Position numbers and translations under genes: made by a program
In this document: piece by piece, positions 11,500 through 22,301 of the stretch
Layout of the letters: each line of letters opens with the position of its first letter
Numbering within the stretch: position 1 is the stretch's first letter
Notes under the pieces: model-generated
Seen by the model: only the letters and a program-made list of their open reading frames with translations
Told to the model about the DNA's origin: nothing
The model's database searches: none
From: Chiua virens
Taxonomy: Eukaryota; Basidiomycota; Agaricomycetes; Boletales; Boletaceae
DNA length: 64,000 nucleotides
NCBI GenBank assembly: GCA_019787685.1
Contig: JAHNUO010000001.1
Location: 1,116,001 to 1,180,000, forward strand
Reading direction: 5' to 3'

Positions 11500-12436
11500 A
11501 TGACCACGCAGCCTGCACCGACCGTACCTTCCGTTCTGCTCCCCGAAATCCTCAAGTACTCTCCTCAGCTTCTCCTCGACGATGTCATCAACTTCGCAAA
11601 CGAAGCAATCACCAATGCTGTCGATGGAATGGAAGAGTTCCTGTTCCGCTGGGCAACTGACCGCGAACAGAGAATCAACGAGGACTGGGATAGTATACAA
11701 GAAGTCGAGCAAGGGCTGGTCGCGTTTCAGACACTACTAGAGTACCATACAGACATCGCCTTCGACTTCTTCGAAACGTGGTCCCTGCGGAACATCTTCG
11801 CCATCCCTGCCGATCTACCTATCGTTGTCCCGCATCAAGAGAGCCGGGATCTGACTCTTCCACCAGAGCGGGAAACGGGGCTCATGTCAGAGATCGACGA
11901 GCTTCGCAAAAAGGTTGATACGGCAAGTATAATGTGGTAGTTTGGGTTCAAGCTGCGACTGACCCCGTTTCCTTTCGCGTTAACAGCAAAGGCGCTTGAA
12001 GCGCTTGCTAGCTCGGTCTGTGAGGAAGTCTGCAGTCCTCGCGGCTAGAAGCGAAAAACAACGTGATCAGTTGTCATTCCTTCGATCACCTCAGCTACAG
12101 GAGCTCAATCGGATCCCTGACGAGCTGGAAAACATGTTTTCCACGATGTCGTTTCTCCCAGCTCTCACGCCAGAGTCTACTGCAGCATTGACTCAGTTAC
12201 CGTTGGCAGATCCTGGTAAAAGACCCTGGGAGACAAGCAAGTCAGCATACCTCGACTGGGCAACCAAACAATTGTTGGCCAAAGTCAAACAGCAGAGCTC
12301 CGGTTCTGGTGATACCGCTATCGCTTCTTTGGCCAAATCCTCGGATTCCATTGCGAAATCTCGCGACATGCATGTTCTAACAGAGATGTCTATGGTATCA
12401 TCTAACCATGAAGGAGGCGATGCAGAAGGGGAATAA
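11500..12436 (+). CDS. MTW1: Kinetochore protein MIS12/MTW1
   Basis: Subunit of the MIND/Mis12 complex that links inner kinetochore chromatin to the Ndc80 microtubule-binding complex. Two exons (11500-11922, 11987-12436) give 290 residues. The N-terminal helical head carries SPQLLLDDVINFANEAI and VDGMEEFL, followed by EQGLVAFQTLLEYH and the hallmark FFETWSLRNIFAIP..LPIVVPH. The rest is coiled-coil-like with a Ser-rich tail. The intron has a GC donor (GCAAGT at 11923); a GT donor three bases on would destroy the frame of the conserved downstream exon. The start at 11500 is chosen because the family begins shortly before the PEILKYSPQ segment. Expressed divergently from HAT1. Confidence 0.88.
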
Positions 12437-12848
12437 GACATGGGGCAGTGCGATTGTCTTGCTTGTCAAAGCGGTATTTCCTGACTGATATTTCAATTAG
12501 TTCATTGTTGGCCAAGTAACAGTGGCGTTGAATAGGGCACGTTCTAGGGTTGACTACTTTTGCGACTGCCGTGCATCGCATTCGACGTCAGTAATGGCTG
12601 CATTTTTATTCGATTGACACGCCTCCCACGTACTACCACAGTACCACTGGTATGTACCAGCCACTCGGGTCATGCCTCCATACAATGTACAGTATACGTA
12701 AACCCAGGGGCACGTCGGCATAAACGTGTGCCTTATGATCTCACTGCTTGTCCCTCTCCGCGAACGCCATAAGATTCTGCGAGTCAAAAACACCACTTTT
12801 CATACCAACCAGGCTGATACTTTTTCTCCCTGACAATCAATTCCTTCG
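12437..12848. other. Intergenic, MTW1 to first DUF6534 gene
   Basis: Holds the MTW1 terminator region and the promoter of the next gene. The overlapping short open frames on both strands at 12554-12796 show no family features. Confidence 0.5.
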
Positions 12849-14643
12849 ATGGACTCGGTGGCTAACAATCAAGGGGAGTTCTTCAGGTTTGAACCAATGT
12901 ATTGGGGTGAGTTTCGTGGCGCCATGAAGGCAACCGTTGACACAGCTCTGTCAAAAGGGAACGTCCTAGCTACTGCGTATGTGCAACTCAGTGGCCTGTA
13001 CTTGTCTCAGGAGCTACTACGTAGCCTTGTCGGGACAACAATCGTGCAAACCTACACGTACTTCTCAAAGCATACAGATTCTTGGATGCTGAAACTTCTG
13101 GTTTGTGGTTTTTGTCACCGCAGAACCCGGACTTAAAACTCCTCGAGGTTGTAACTTTAGTGTGAGAGGTTGTCAACCGCAAATTGTCCGTAGCGTCTGA
13201 CAATGATAAATGCACAAGGTTGCTGGCTGTTGGCACGACGATACTAGTATCCATTGCGCTGTATAATTATTTTGTGAGTCTCTTACTTTCTTCGCCTTGA
13301 TATAAGTTCACGCACATCCAAATTAGAAATCTGGCCGGCCACGGCAAATCAAACTCCTCTTTGTTCTCGAAGTAGCTTGGTCGTCGCTTCGTACTCTTCA
13401 CTATCTCATCTAGTTTTTACAAGGTCTTTGTTCATTGAATACCTTTTCTCGTCACTTATTACCTTTGCGTAAGGGGTCACTACTAACTAGCACTGGTTGA
13501 TATTGAACCCTGAATGACGCACGTTCTCGAGAACACAACTGTTCTTTGCCAGAAGGATCTACCTGGGTAAGTGGCTTGTCATTTTTTGCAACCGAACTGA
13601 CCATATGGTGTTCATTCAAGTTACGCGTCAATATGGAGTGTCCGCACCATATCACATAGTTTTATCCACACTGACTGTAAGCACTTTTTGTTCAGTTTCC
13701 ATCATCTTCCTCATTGGATCTCAGGCGACGACTGCAACGACTGCTTTGGGTATAGCTTACCTGTTTTTTGTGCGGTTCACAAGCTGACGAGCTTTTCCCG
13801 ACAGCATTTGGCATCAGTATGGTGGCCAATCTTGGATGATACATCGTGGCTGACCCCTCGTAGTGAAGGTGTTGTGGCTCTCCACTCTGTCGGCTGGTAA
13901 AACACCAACTATTTCCGACTCGATACAGGTCAGCCTCTCAAATTGATTTTCGAACCCAAGTTAACCTCAGTAGGTGTACACGTGCCTGGAGGAAGGACTA
14001 GCCGCATTATCGGATATTATTGCTACGATCACACTCTGTCTTGTCTTAACCTCTGTGACCAGGAGTATTCCAATGTATAGTCATACCTTCCTTTCTTTCC
14101 CAGATTACTGTAAATCCACAGCCTCCCACATCGGTTACGACGATTGTTCTTTATTCTGAATCGAGGCATTATCGCTACCGTCGTCCAGATTGGCATGCTT
14201 GTAGCCTTTATGGGAGCAAAGACTGACTTATACTGGTATTGTAATCTTCTTTGCATTGATATCTCAGCGTTGTAGATCTTTGATGCAGGTCGCCCTTTCA
14301 CTTACTCAAGAGCAAGCTGTACACGAGTACACTCCGTATATGACATCCATTGCTTTCAGATACATTTTGATTCGTTATTCATTTGAACCGCAGTGGCAAT
14401 GTACGACCGGAGTTTGCACCCCTGTGTACCGAATATTGTACTGAGCACAACCTGGACCAAATCAGGCTCAACTCTCGGGGCGAAGACGGGATTCCTGCTG
14501 AAATTCGCCTCAGCATGATTCCCACCCCCAACATTCACATTAGCATGGAGAACCCAAATACGCAAGCTCAAGCATCAAAGGCGATTGTTCCTTCCATTGT
14601 TTTTTTCTTGCCGCGTTCTCACAGATTCGATTATAAGGTTTAA
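12849..14643 (+). CDS. DUF6534-type multi-spanning membrane protein, copy 1 (possibly damaged)
   Basis: A family of about 300-residue fungal proteins with seven or so membrane segments and unknown function. Pieces recognisable in order are MDSVANN..FEPMYWG (start at 12849), IVQTYTYFSKHTDSWMLKLLV near 13036-13100, FCAVHKLTSFSR and WWPIL near 13766-13830, LNRGIIATVVQIGMLVAFMG near 14157-14214, and FHLLKSKLYTSTL near 14291-14330. A hydrophilic tail ends at about 14643. Several short introns are needed and I could not place all boundaries; some joints do not keep frame, so either a few bases are wrong or the copy is decaying. The adjacent gene at 15435 is a paralog with the same order of motifs. 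End coordinates approximate. Confidence 0.6.
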
Positions 14644-15434
14644 AAAGACATGTCATGGTGTAATATGTGGCATAGTACAGTGCAATGCCATGGTGGTATT
14701 AGTATACCTCCTCTTCCCTCTTCCCAACAAGTTGAAGTACTTAGCTTAAGTTTCTGCTGTCAATCACCACAGTGACTCATCTGTTGATCCGTCTGGACTG
14801 TATAGCGAGAGAAAAAAATATTTCTCGAGTCACGATTCGTCGAAAGCCTCATTATGATATTGGTCACAAGAGTCCATGACCCTAGCTTGAGAACCTGCTA
14901 ACAGATCTAACCTTGTATGGGTACGACCCGAGACCTTCCGACAAAGTTATATCACTGACCCGGAGATCCTGACGAAATACTTTACATTCTCACGGCTACT
15001 CAGCCAAAGTTCTGTCTCAATGTTTGGATCGATCGGACAGCACTCATGGCGGTGACGCTTCGTGTGACTCTGAGTCGGACCTGTGCATGGTCCGTTGACA
15101 GGGAGGCCAGGCCCAGCTCATGACAAAAGCATCTGGGCAAGTGCTCGAGCCCTACTTCAAGTTGCTTGGTGATATGCCATAACGAGAGTCGGGCTCGGAC
15201 TCGTGTACGATTGCCGCCGACAACCACTGGCATGGTTGGGGCTCAGCGAGAGCTCAGAGGCACCCGCAAACGTCATACCTGAATTGTATTGCGTCTGGTT
15301 GGTTCACACCTAATCATCTCCTGCAACGTACTTAGTCCCATTTTTGAGCATCTTGAGGTACACATCCATTTATTCACCCCACTCGGGTCGCTAATCACCA
15401 ACAAAGATCAACATTCTCAGTGGAGACCTCAGTG
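14644..15434. other. Intergenic between the two DUF6534 genes
   Basis: About 0.8 kb with no assignable exon. A 77-codon minus-strand open frame at 15000-15233 has no family features. The stretch presumably contains the promoter of the second copy. Confidence 0.5.
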
Positions 15435-17388
15435 ATGGCTACGGTTAATGCTGGTGGAGACCAGGTCACTGTGGCTCACTTCTATGCGGCTATGTATTGG
15501 GGTAAGATCGTGTCCTCATAGCTGGGTTCTCCGAGAGATGGATTGCTAACTTGAACCGCTGTTTCATGTAGGCTTCGTTGTCTCCACATCGTGCGTACAT
15601 AATCTACATCTATCAAGCCTTCGTTCGGTAGCGTTGAACATGTGAGCAGCTTCGTCGGAATTTCACTCGTTCAAGGTTACCTTTACTTCACAAAAAACAA
15701 CAAAGATCGATGGGTCATAAAGGCATTAGTATGAGGCTCGTTTTCTCCGTGAGAGTGCAGGTATTGATACACATGTCTAGGTTGTTCTCCTGCTGTACGA
15801 GTCTTGACCGCTTGCCTGCTGCGATGCCTGACTATCATCCAGTTTCCTTGATCCCGCGACAAGCATTTTAATAGCACAAACCATCTACTACTATTTTGTG
15901 CGTGTCTTTCCATAATAATTACCTTCATCATAGCTTTACCATTCTTCTCTTTAGATTCTGAATTTCGGGGTCGTTGAGGTTCTGGGAGTTGTTCCTATGT
16001 AAGGGATCGAGTCCTCCATTTCCAGTGCGTTAATGTTTACATGAAATTGCTAGTCCCTGGGTCGTGGAAATCGGTTTGAGTGTGTTCGTAACGGCTATGT
16101 ATGCATTCCTTATCACGACAGACTGGCTTGCTGACAGGTCGCACAGGGTCCAAGTCTTTTTTGCTAGCCGGGTCTACTTGGGTACGGATCTTACGTCCTC
16201 AGGGGGTTGATCCCTTGATCACCAAGATAATTTCGCAGTCAATGATACCGTCGTCGACCAACTGCCCTTGGGACGAACTGCACCGGCCCTTGTGGTGGGT
16301 AAATCGTATCGTGATCTCGTTCCCACTGACAAGCCTGCCGACAGCTGGGGTTTGCTCTTGTGGCTTTTGGTAGGTGTGCCAAGACTGGGCAAACGAAGCG
16401 TTCTCACTCTAGATTTCACTAGTAACCGGGACCGGTAAACATGACACCCGGTGTCTTGTATACGAGATTGATTGAGTCATTTTCAGTCCGGACTGTCTTC
16501 GTCGGTATCTGGAACATTCCAACCTCTTCTCATGTTTTGTTCCAGGCAAGTCCCAGAAAATTACTGACATGGGACGGCGAAGTGATGTGTGTTTGCACCA
16601 TTTAGACAGTCGTAATAATTGAGGAGTCGTCTGCTTTCGTGTCAAATCTCCTTGTATCGGCCTGCCTGTTCTACCTCTTGAAACCTCCGCGCTTCGGTGA
16701 CATGAAGTGAGCATTCTTAAACCTAACGTATTCAACAGAGTATCGATACTTGACTACAGACGATCAGCAGCATTCAGAACACTATTCACTTGCACAATCA
16801 ACAGGGCCATTTTGATATCAGTTATTCAGATCGGCGCGCTTGTTGCGTATCTCTCTGCGAAGGATTACCTTTACTGGTGAGCATCTCCTCTCGTCCTGGT
16901 CAGTTTATGCATACTCTCATGCTACAGGATGCCATTCCATCTGTGCAAGAGTAAACTCTACACGAATACGCTATGTGAGTTTGCGGTTGCGTTTGCGGTT
17001 CAACAGTTCTGACCGTTTTTATAGTAGCGATGTGAATTTTTGTACTTGTCTTGGGCCTGTATTGACTCGATCCTGATGCTATTTTATTAGGCTCAATGCG
17101 CGGTTGGGAGGCGGTCCCGAGTCACCAGCTTCGTCACGCCCACCATGGAGTCTGCCTGTCATTCAACTCACCACCAAAGGGAGCGAAGGCAACGTTGACA
17201 ACAGCATGTCTACAGGAGAGGGCATTTCAACCTCAGGAGGGGTATGTTCTCGCCCAAAAAGGGATCATTGTTTCCCTGGTGACCAAATACGACAGGACGT
17301 GGAGAACTTGAAGGAGGACCCTTTGAAGGAAGTCGTGGGGCTCAAAAGTCACTCCTCTAACGTGATAGTATCGGCTGGCCCCTCGTAG
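15435..17388 (+). CDS. DUF6534-type multi-spanning membrane protein, copy 2
   Basis: Paralog of the gene at 12849. The start at 15435 opens MATVNAGGDQ and the MYWG motif shared with copy 1. Successive exons encode GFVVSTS, FVGISLVQGYLYFTKNNKDR, LDPATSILIAQTIYYYFV (about 15850-15900), LNFGVVEVLGV, PWVVEIGLSVFVTAM, VQVFFASRVYL, then INRAILISVIQIGALVAYLS with FHLCKSKLYTNTL (16790-16975), and LNAR followed by a polar tail to the stop at 17386-17388. The membrane segments and the FHLxKSKLYTxTL signature match the family. The joint before LNAR does not keep frame with the obvious splice sites, so one boundary or base is uncertain. Function unknown; some relatives are described only as integral membrane proteins of mushroom-forming fungi. 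Confidence 0.68.
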
Positions 17389-17728
17389 ATTCAACGTAGA
17401 AACATGATCGGACTCTCCTTTAGCTGGCATCACTTGAGCAGAGGGTGGATTGAGTGATCAGACAGTTATACCCTGGATTGTCTATCAACCTGCCTTGTGG
17501 TTGTGCGACATCTTACCGATCACTGGCTTTGACTGGTAGAGGTACAACGGGCATCGTACATTCAAGTTGCGATATACACATGCACATATGTACATCATGT
17601 TACAAAATAAGAAAAATCCACCGATCAGTCGTAGCGGGCTATGGTTGAGCGTGTTTGACGCAGTAAGTTCTGGGTCTAGCTACTACCCTGACATTGCTCG
17701 CAAAGCTTCGACCGTGGTCCCTCTCGAC

Positions 17729-18381
17729 CTAAAAGCAGAGTTCAGTGGGCAAATCTCGTACACGCAGCGCCATCGAGCCGTTCGCGTACCCGACGAAAGC
17801 TGGGCCTGGGTCCGTAAAAGCCCTGGCGTGCATGTTCAGCTCCACTGGCATGAAACGTGATCAACATGACCGATCCACTCACATAAGCCCTCGGTTGTGT
17901 GGCACGCCAATTTCCTTCTCAAAAAAGGTAGAGAACGCTTTCGACCATAGCTGGGAGTTGGTCGGGTTGGTGTTATCGAGGCTCATCTATTCGACGGCAA
18001 AAACACGGGCAGGTCAGCTGGCCGATGGATGTGATGTCCAAGCGAGCATGGTATACAGACAACTTTGAGCATGATCGCGGGCTCGAATGTCCCCCCGAAC
18101 ATGAGATAGGGGTTGAAGGAGAACTCGACGTTGAAGTGGATTTCCTCTTTACCGATCGTCTCGGCGCAAAACTAGAATGCAATTTATGAACCATGCTGCA
18201 TGCTGATAACGCGGAGTGGGGGGTATTACCTTGGAGAATTTAGCGGCGAACGCCTTGTTGGCGCTCTCGGATCCGAGCTGATTCAAGGATGTTCATCAAT
18301 AGACGTTTTCCGTGCACGTTGAGATAAACAATTAGCCCAAATACCTACGTCAACGTTTGTACAGAGTGAGACCAACGGCAT
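17729..18381 (-). CDS. Macrophage migration inhibitory factor (MIF)-like tautomerase
   Basis: Small trimeric tautomerase-superfamily protein. Five exons on the minus strand (18349-18381, 18230-18277, 18061-18171, 17883-17986, 17729-17822) give 129 residues with no lesion. The protein begins MPLVSLCTNVDL, so the catalytic Pro2 follows the initiator Met. It continues with AKFSKFCAETIGKEE, FNPYLMFGGTFEPA (the tautomerase FxGxxxP region), MSLDNTNPTNSQLWSKAF, FFEKEIGVPHNRG, and the C-terminal AFTDPGPAFVGYANGSM corresponding to the DPG..A.xGY.GTT block of the family. Fungal members are known but their role is poorly defined; keto-enol tautomerase or oxidoreductase activity is possible. The intron between exons 3 and 4 uses an uncommon donor (GTCTGT). 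Exon joints were fixed by family alignment from memory, so the call is strong and the exact donor moderate. Confidence 0.85.
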
Positions 18382-18429
18382 GACGGCGAAGAAGATGCAA
18401 ATGTGAAAATGGGACTAGCAGATAGTTTT

Positions 18430-18600
18430 CGAGAGTTCAAGCTAGTAGTAGCCTCATACGTATACCAGTCCGGGCCAATATTAGCGTGAGCGGAATCCCG
18501 AACTGCTCCGTCAGCCATAACGATAACCCGGATATGATCATCTGACAGTGATACGGCTCGAGCAGAGCAGTACATACTTGATTCCGGGAGACTAGAACGA
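18430..18600 (-). pseudogene. Possible MIF-like C-terminal fragment
   Basis: Directly upstream of the MIF-like gene, on the same strand, a frame reads SDDHIRVIVMADGAV then RDSAHANIGPDWYTYEATT. This resembles the end of MIF proteins, where D-P-G-R-A-N-I-G is followed by a GTTFAT-like block. No N-terminal exons precede it: the next 90 bp lead into the fucosyltransferase-like gene. It could be a truncated tandem copy or chance similarity. Confidence 0.3.
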
Positions 18601-18686
18601 TATCGCAATTACTTGAAAACTGAGGTTACAACCAAGAAGCAAATAATTTATGTACAAAAGTCCCTAAAAGATCCCTAGTACTTCTT

Positions 18687-20885
18687 TCAATCGATTTGTG
18701 CAGTTCGTGGATCGGCACCATTGGCAGCGCGGATATTGATAACACCCCCCGCCACGGAGCTGAGGGCGTGTGCATAGAAGAAAGCCGCCCGCGCCAGTAA
18801 GTCTTGCTCGACGATGCCGAGCACATCTGTTATCAACAGCGGCCAGCCAAATCGTCTACGGTCTTCGACCGTGATGAGGTCAGGAGCCCGGACCACGCCA
18901 TGCTCACGAAGGTAGGCTAGGTTTCCCGGATCTCGCTCGTCAGTGGCAATATAAATCCTGTTGTCTGGGGTGAGACAGAATGGGGACACGGATCACTCGA
19001 CTTACACATCACCCTTGTTTGGGGGTTGAGGTCGCACGTACTCTTGGTTGACCCCAATATCAGGCACAGAATAGGTGCCCAAAGTTGTCTTGGAAGCAGA
19101 AATTGAACTAAGAACATCTCTGCCTTTATCCAAGTGATCCTTGATCCGCTGAAGGTGGTCTCCAAATTCTGGTGACATGGCCCAGTTATAGCGTACAACT
19201 GTAATACAAATACTTATTAGTAGTAAGTCCTATTACTGGACTAAAAAAACTCACAATCACCACGCCGCATATGACCACCCATCCACATTCGTCCGTCTAC
19301 CCATTCCTGCATTCGGCGAGCCATTGTTGCGGACAGCTCCAACACGCTGTCAATGTGACGCATCTGAAACAACACCAGTCGTGCGAAATCGTCCCTTGCG
19401 GGTGTGGAGGTGAATCGCAAGCTTGCCTTGATGACAGAATGAGCTCCACACAAATCTATCGGCACTCGGACTTACCGGCTTTCGCTGATAATGGACTTCA
19501 CCTCTGAGCAGAAGAACATCTTCGCTAAAGCGATAGTAGTCGTCCGTAAAGCCACGGATGGAGTCACGAGGTGCGACTTGCTTGACCGGGCTCACAACAT
19601 TCTTGACATACTCCATACCTAGACTAGATTTGGACTATTTGTCAACGAAGTAAACATCCGAATCCGAGTTCGCAACTTACGCTCCTTCAAACGTATACAG
19701 GACCTCCCAACCGTTGTCATTCAAAACCCGTGTAAGGTCATTATCGGAGGTGATACCTCGAACCCCTTGGTTTAAAAGTGTCTCGCGGGCTCTGTCGAAA
19801 TTCAAGACACGTTGACCCTCAGTGAGTGACAATTCGAGGGCCAAGTACACATTTGACTTGGATGGGCTGGGCCAGCCAGTTTCATCGTTCCATTGACCAC
19901 GGTGTTTCATCTCCTCAGGCAATCTATCGACACGGTTAAGGCCCTGAGGGTCGTACCACCAGTTTTCGATTGTGAACAAGCTAGGAGGACTTCCATGGGT
20001 ATCAAAGACACTCGGGTTTTGATGGTATTTTTCTGTGTCCCACTGTCCGTTGCTGAGTTCGAGGTCTTCTGAAAGATCATGGAGGCGAAGGTACTGAGCG
20101 ACTGTGACAACCGGGTGGAAGCGTCGTAGGTGGGTGAGATTGAGCATGACAGACATGGGTACCCGCCATCCCATCTGCTGTTCTTCAGGCAACTGCCGCC
20201 ACTCGTCCGAGTTGATAACATCTCCTCGATTAATCATTGGTGCGTACGCAGCACAAACCGCACTTGGCGATCGTTAAGTGGACGATCAAGAAAGAATGGC
20301 GGTACACACTTTTCGAATTCACATGAACGAGCGTATATATATGATGGTATTACGGTGGTGCGGTTGAGTAAGGAACCATGGTAAATGGCGGTTTCGAGGA
20401 TGTAACGCATCTGGCGAAGGGTGCGGCCGGTGAGCACCAAAATCAAATGAAAAACAAAAAAACACGCAAACATTGTTCCATCCTAAACCCATACTATAGT
20501 CTCGAGCATAGTATCCCCTTGTCCCTGCTACTATAGAGCGCAATGCTTCGAGGTCCAAGTCATCACTGACCAGCAGCGATCCCTCGTCAGACTGAGATGG
20601 CCGATGGACGTCGTGAAAAGGAGGGTTTCCGGGTAGTGCATGGTCGTTTTTGGGAGGGAGTGTGTCGAAAGGAAAAGTGCATACTTCAGCCTTGTGTGTC
20701 GGGGTGGAAAGCAGGTATCCACCAAGCAGACCGGTAAAGAGCGCGACGGCGAAGAGTGCAAATGAGGCGGGGCCATTTCTGACCAGACGAAAAAGAGTTG
20801 CTATCCAGTGATATAACGAAGAAGAGCGCGAGTCCGGTGAGTTGGTCAACGGTAGGTATCCTCCAGACGAAGACCACAATGCCAT
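18687..20885 (-). CDS. O-fucosyltransferase-like type II membrane protein
   Basis: Putative Golgi/ER glycosyltransferase with a GDP-fucose O-fucosyltransferase-like fold. Seven exons (20472-20885, 20310-20410, 19681-20262, 19476-19623, 19255-19426, 19013-19198, 18687-18964) join without lesion into 626 residues. A short cytosolic N-terminus is followed by a single membrane anchor around residues 38-60 (SFALFAVALFTGLLGGYLL). The lumenal domain starts with GYYARDYSMGLGWNNMRY, the region that binds the sugar nucleotide in this fold. It contains GGHMRRGDF, the HxRxGDF-type motif of protein O-fucosyltransferases, and ends with DNRIYIATDERDPGNL. Many basidiomycete genomes carry relatives annotated only as hypothetical; donor sugar and acceptor are unproven. 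Start chosen at the ATG that opens the tail plus anchor. Immediately upstream of the MIF-like gene on the same strand. Confidence 0.8.
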
Positions 20886-21100
20886 GGTATTAGAGTTGGT
20901 CCGACTTGCTGTGTGGGAACCATCAAACCAAGTCCTCCGAATTCAGGAAGGTAGTAAGAATTCACTAAGCAACCTCTTACTGAACGGTCCTACTACAATG
21001 TGCCCCATTGCAACGGAGATGCCTCGTAGAACCCCTCTTTCTTCTCGCCCGATTCAAGTTATTACACAAACATTATGGTTCTCATTGCAAGCTGGACTCA
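20886..21100. other. Short intergenic spacer upstream of the fucosyltransferase-like gene
   Basis: Probably the promoter of the minus-strand fucosyltransferase-like gene. No distinct element recognised. Confidence 0.4.
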
Positions 21101-22130
21101 CCGTCTTGCAGTCAATGCAAGATAAAGGAACTCGTCCTTCCTGTGACGCTTGCATAGATGCCAGCATGTTTTGATGGATATAAATCTGCTTGCTCATTAT
21201 TCCTTTCACGGGTCTATAGGTCGTTCCCTTTCTCCATTCACTCTTGTTTCGTATTTGTTTCTACTAGGCTCTGGAATCAAACTTTACGTTTGCCAAGCTT
21301 GCCCGATAGGAAACAACGCTAGCGTAACAATGGATGAAGCACACACGAATGTGCGTCTCCTGCGCACACTTGGCACTGGCACAGTGGGGTGAACCGCCTA
21401 CGAAATCGCCAACGTGTCTATGTTCGCCGTTCTGCAAATACTGTCCGGTCATCGCACACTTAGCCTTCTTTCCGGCTCGTACGACTACATACGCCGGCTT
21501 ACATCAATGGCAACAAGCACAGCCACACTGGCACCAACACCGGATCACAGTATGTCGATTTTGAAGTCATTTCTGCAGAATGGCTACTCACGATGTTCGC
21601 ACTTAGCATCGATATCGAAGCCATCATCGGCGGCATGATCGGTGCAGTTTCCGTGATCGTAACCGGTGTGCTTATATTCCTCCGGATGCGATGGCGCCGA
21701 GGGGCATCATCCCAACACGATTGATCTTCGTTCAGGTCATCCGATGTCCTCAATTTTCGGGAATCAGTAGTTCGAATCTTGTGGCTCCTTTCACTGCTAC
21801 TTCCATCAATTCTTCCGACACAGCCGCAAAACGAATTCCCTCACGCTCCCTGAACTAGACTGTAGATACAGGGCTTTTGCCATCCGATTTTCAGCAAGAT
21901 ACATTGCCTCTGTTGACGACGAACCGACGAACAGGGGATTTGACCAACAGGTCTACGTCAAACAATGTGTTCCTAGCGGCTATCGCTCGCGTGGTGGAAG
22001 GAATGCTTGCTGACCGACATGCTGACATTCGGGAGTGGGAAAGAGAGATGTCACGATCGAATACGGTGACAACTGCTCCGGATCTCATGGCTGAGAGGGG
22101 GAAAATGCTACCAGGCATTCTGTTTGGTTA
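21100..22130 (+). pseudogene. Surface-protein paralog E, degenerate
   Basis: Fragmented copy of the type I membrane protein family that fills 21-32 kb. Recognisable pieces in the correct order are LGSGIKLYVCQACPIGNNASV (21258-21320), like GSGITIYVLQAGPQGMSAS of copy D; NVSMFAVLQILSGHRTLSLL (21411-21470), like NVSMYDIQGLTSGSHT of copy A; the membrane segment IIGGMIGAVSVIVTGVLIFL (21620-21680) followed by basic residues; and AAIARVVEGML (21980-22010), like the AETIARVIEGFM block of copy A. The frame shifts between pieces and stops follow the membrane segment, so it is most likely a pseudogene, although single-base sequence errors found elsewhere in this window make an intact gene conceivable. 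Confidence 0.6.
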
Positions 22131-22301
22131 TACATTGAAATATATGTTACTGCTCGCCGTGACCCTTGGAAAATTTCCCTCCAGGCACCGGGGTGTTTAT
22201 TCGAAACAAGCACAAAGGTACAGAGTTATGGTATCATTGTTACTCATCAGAAGCGTCCTTATCCAACCAAAAATAAAGTTACTTAACACACCGACCATCA
22301 T

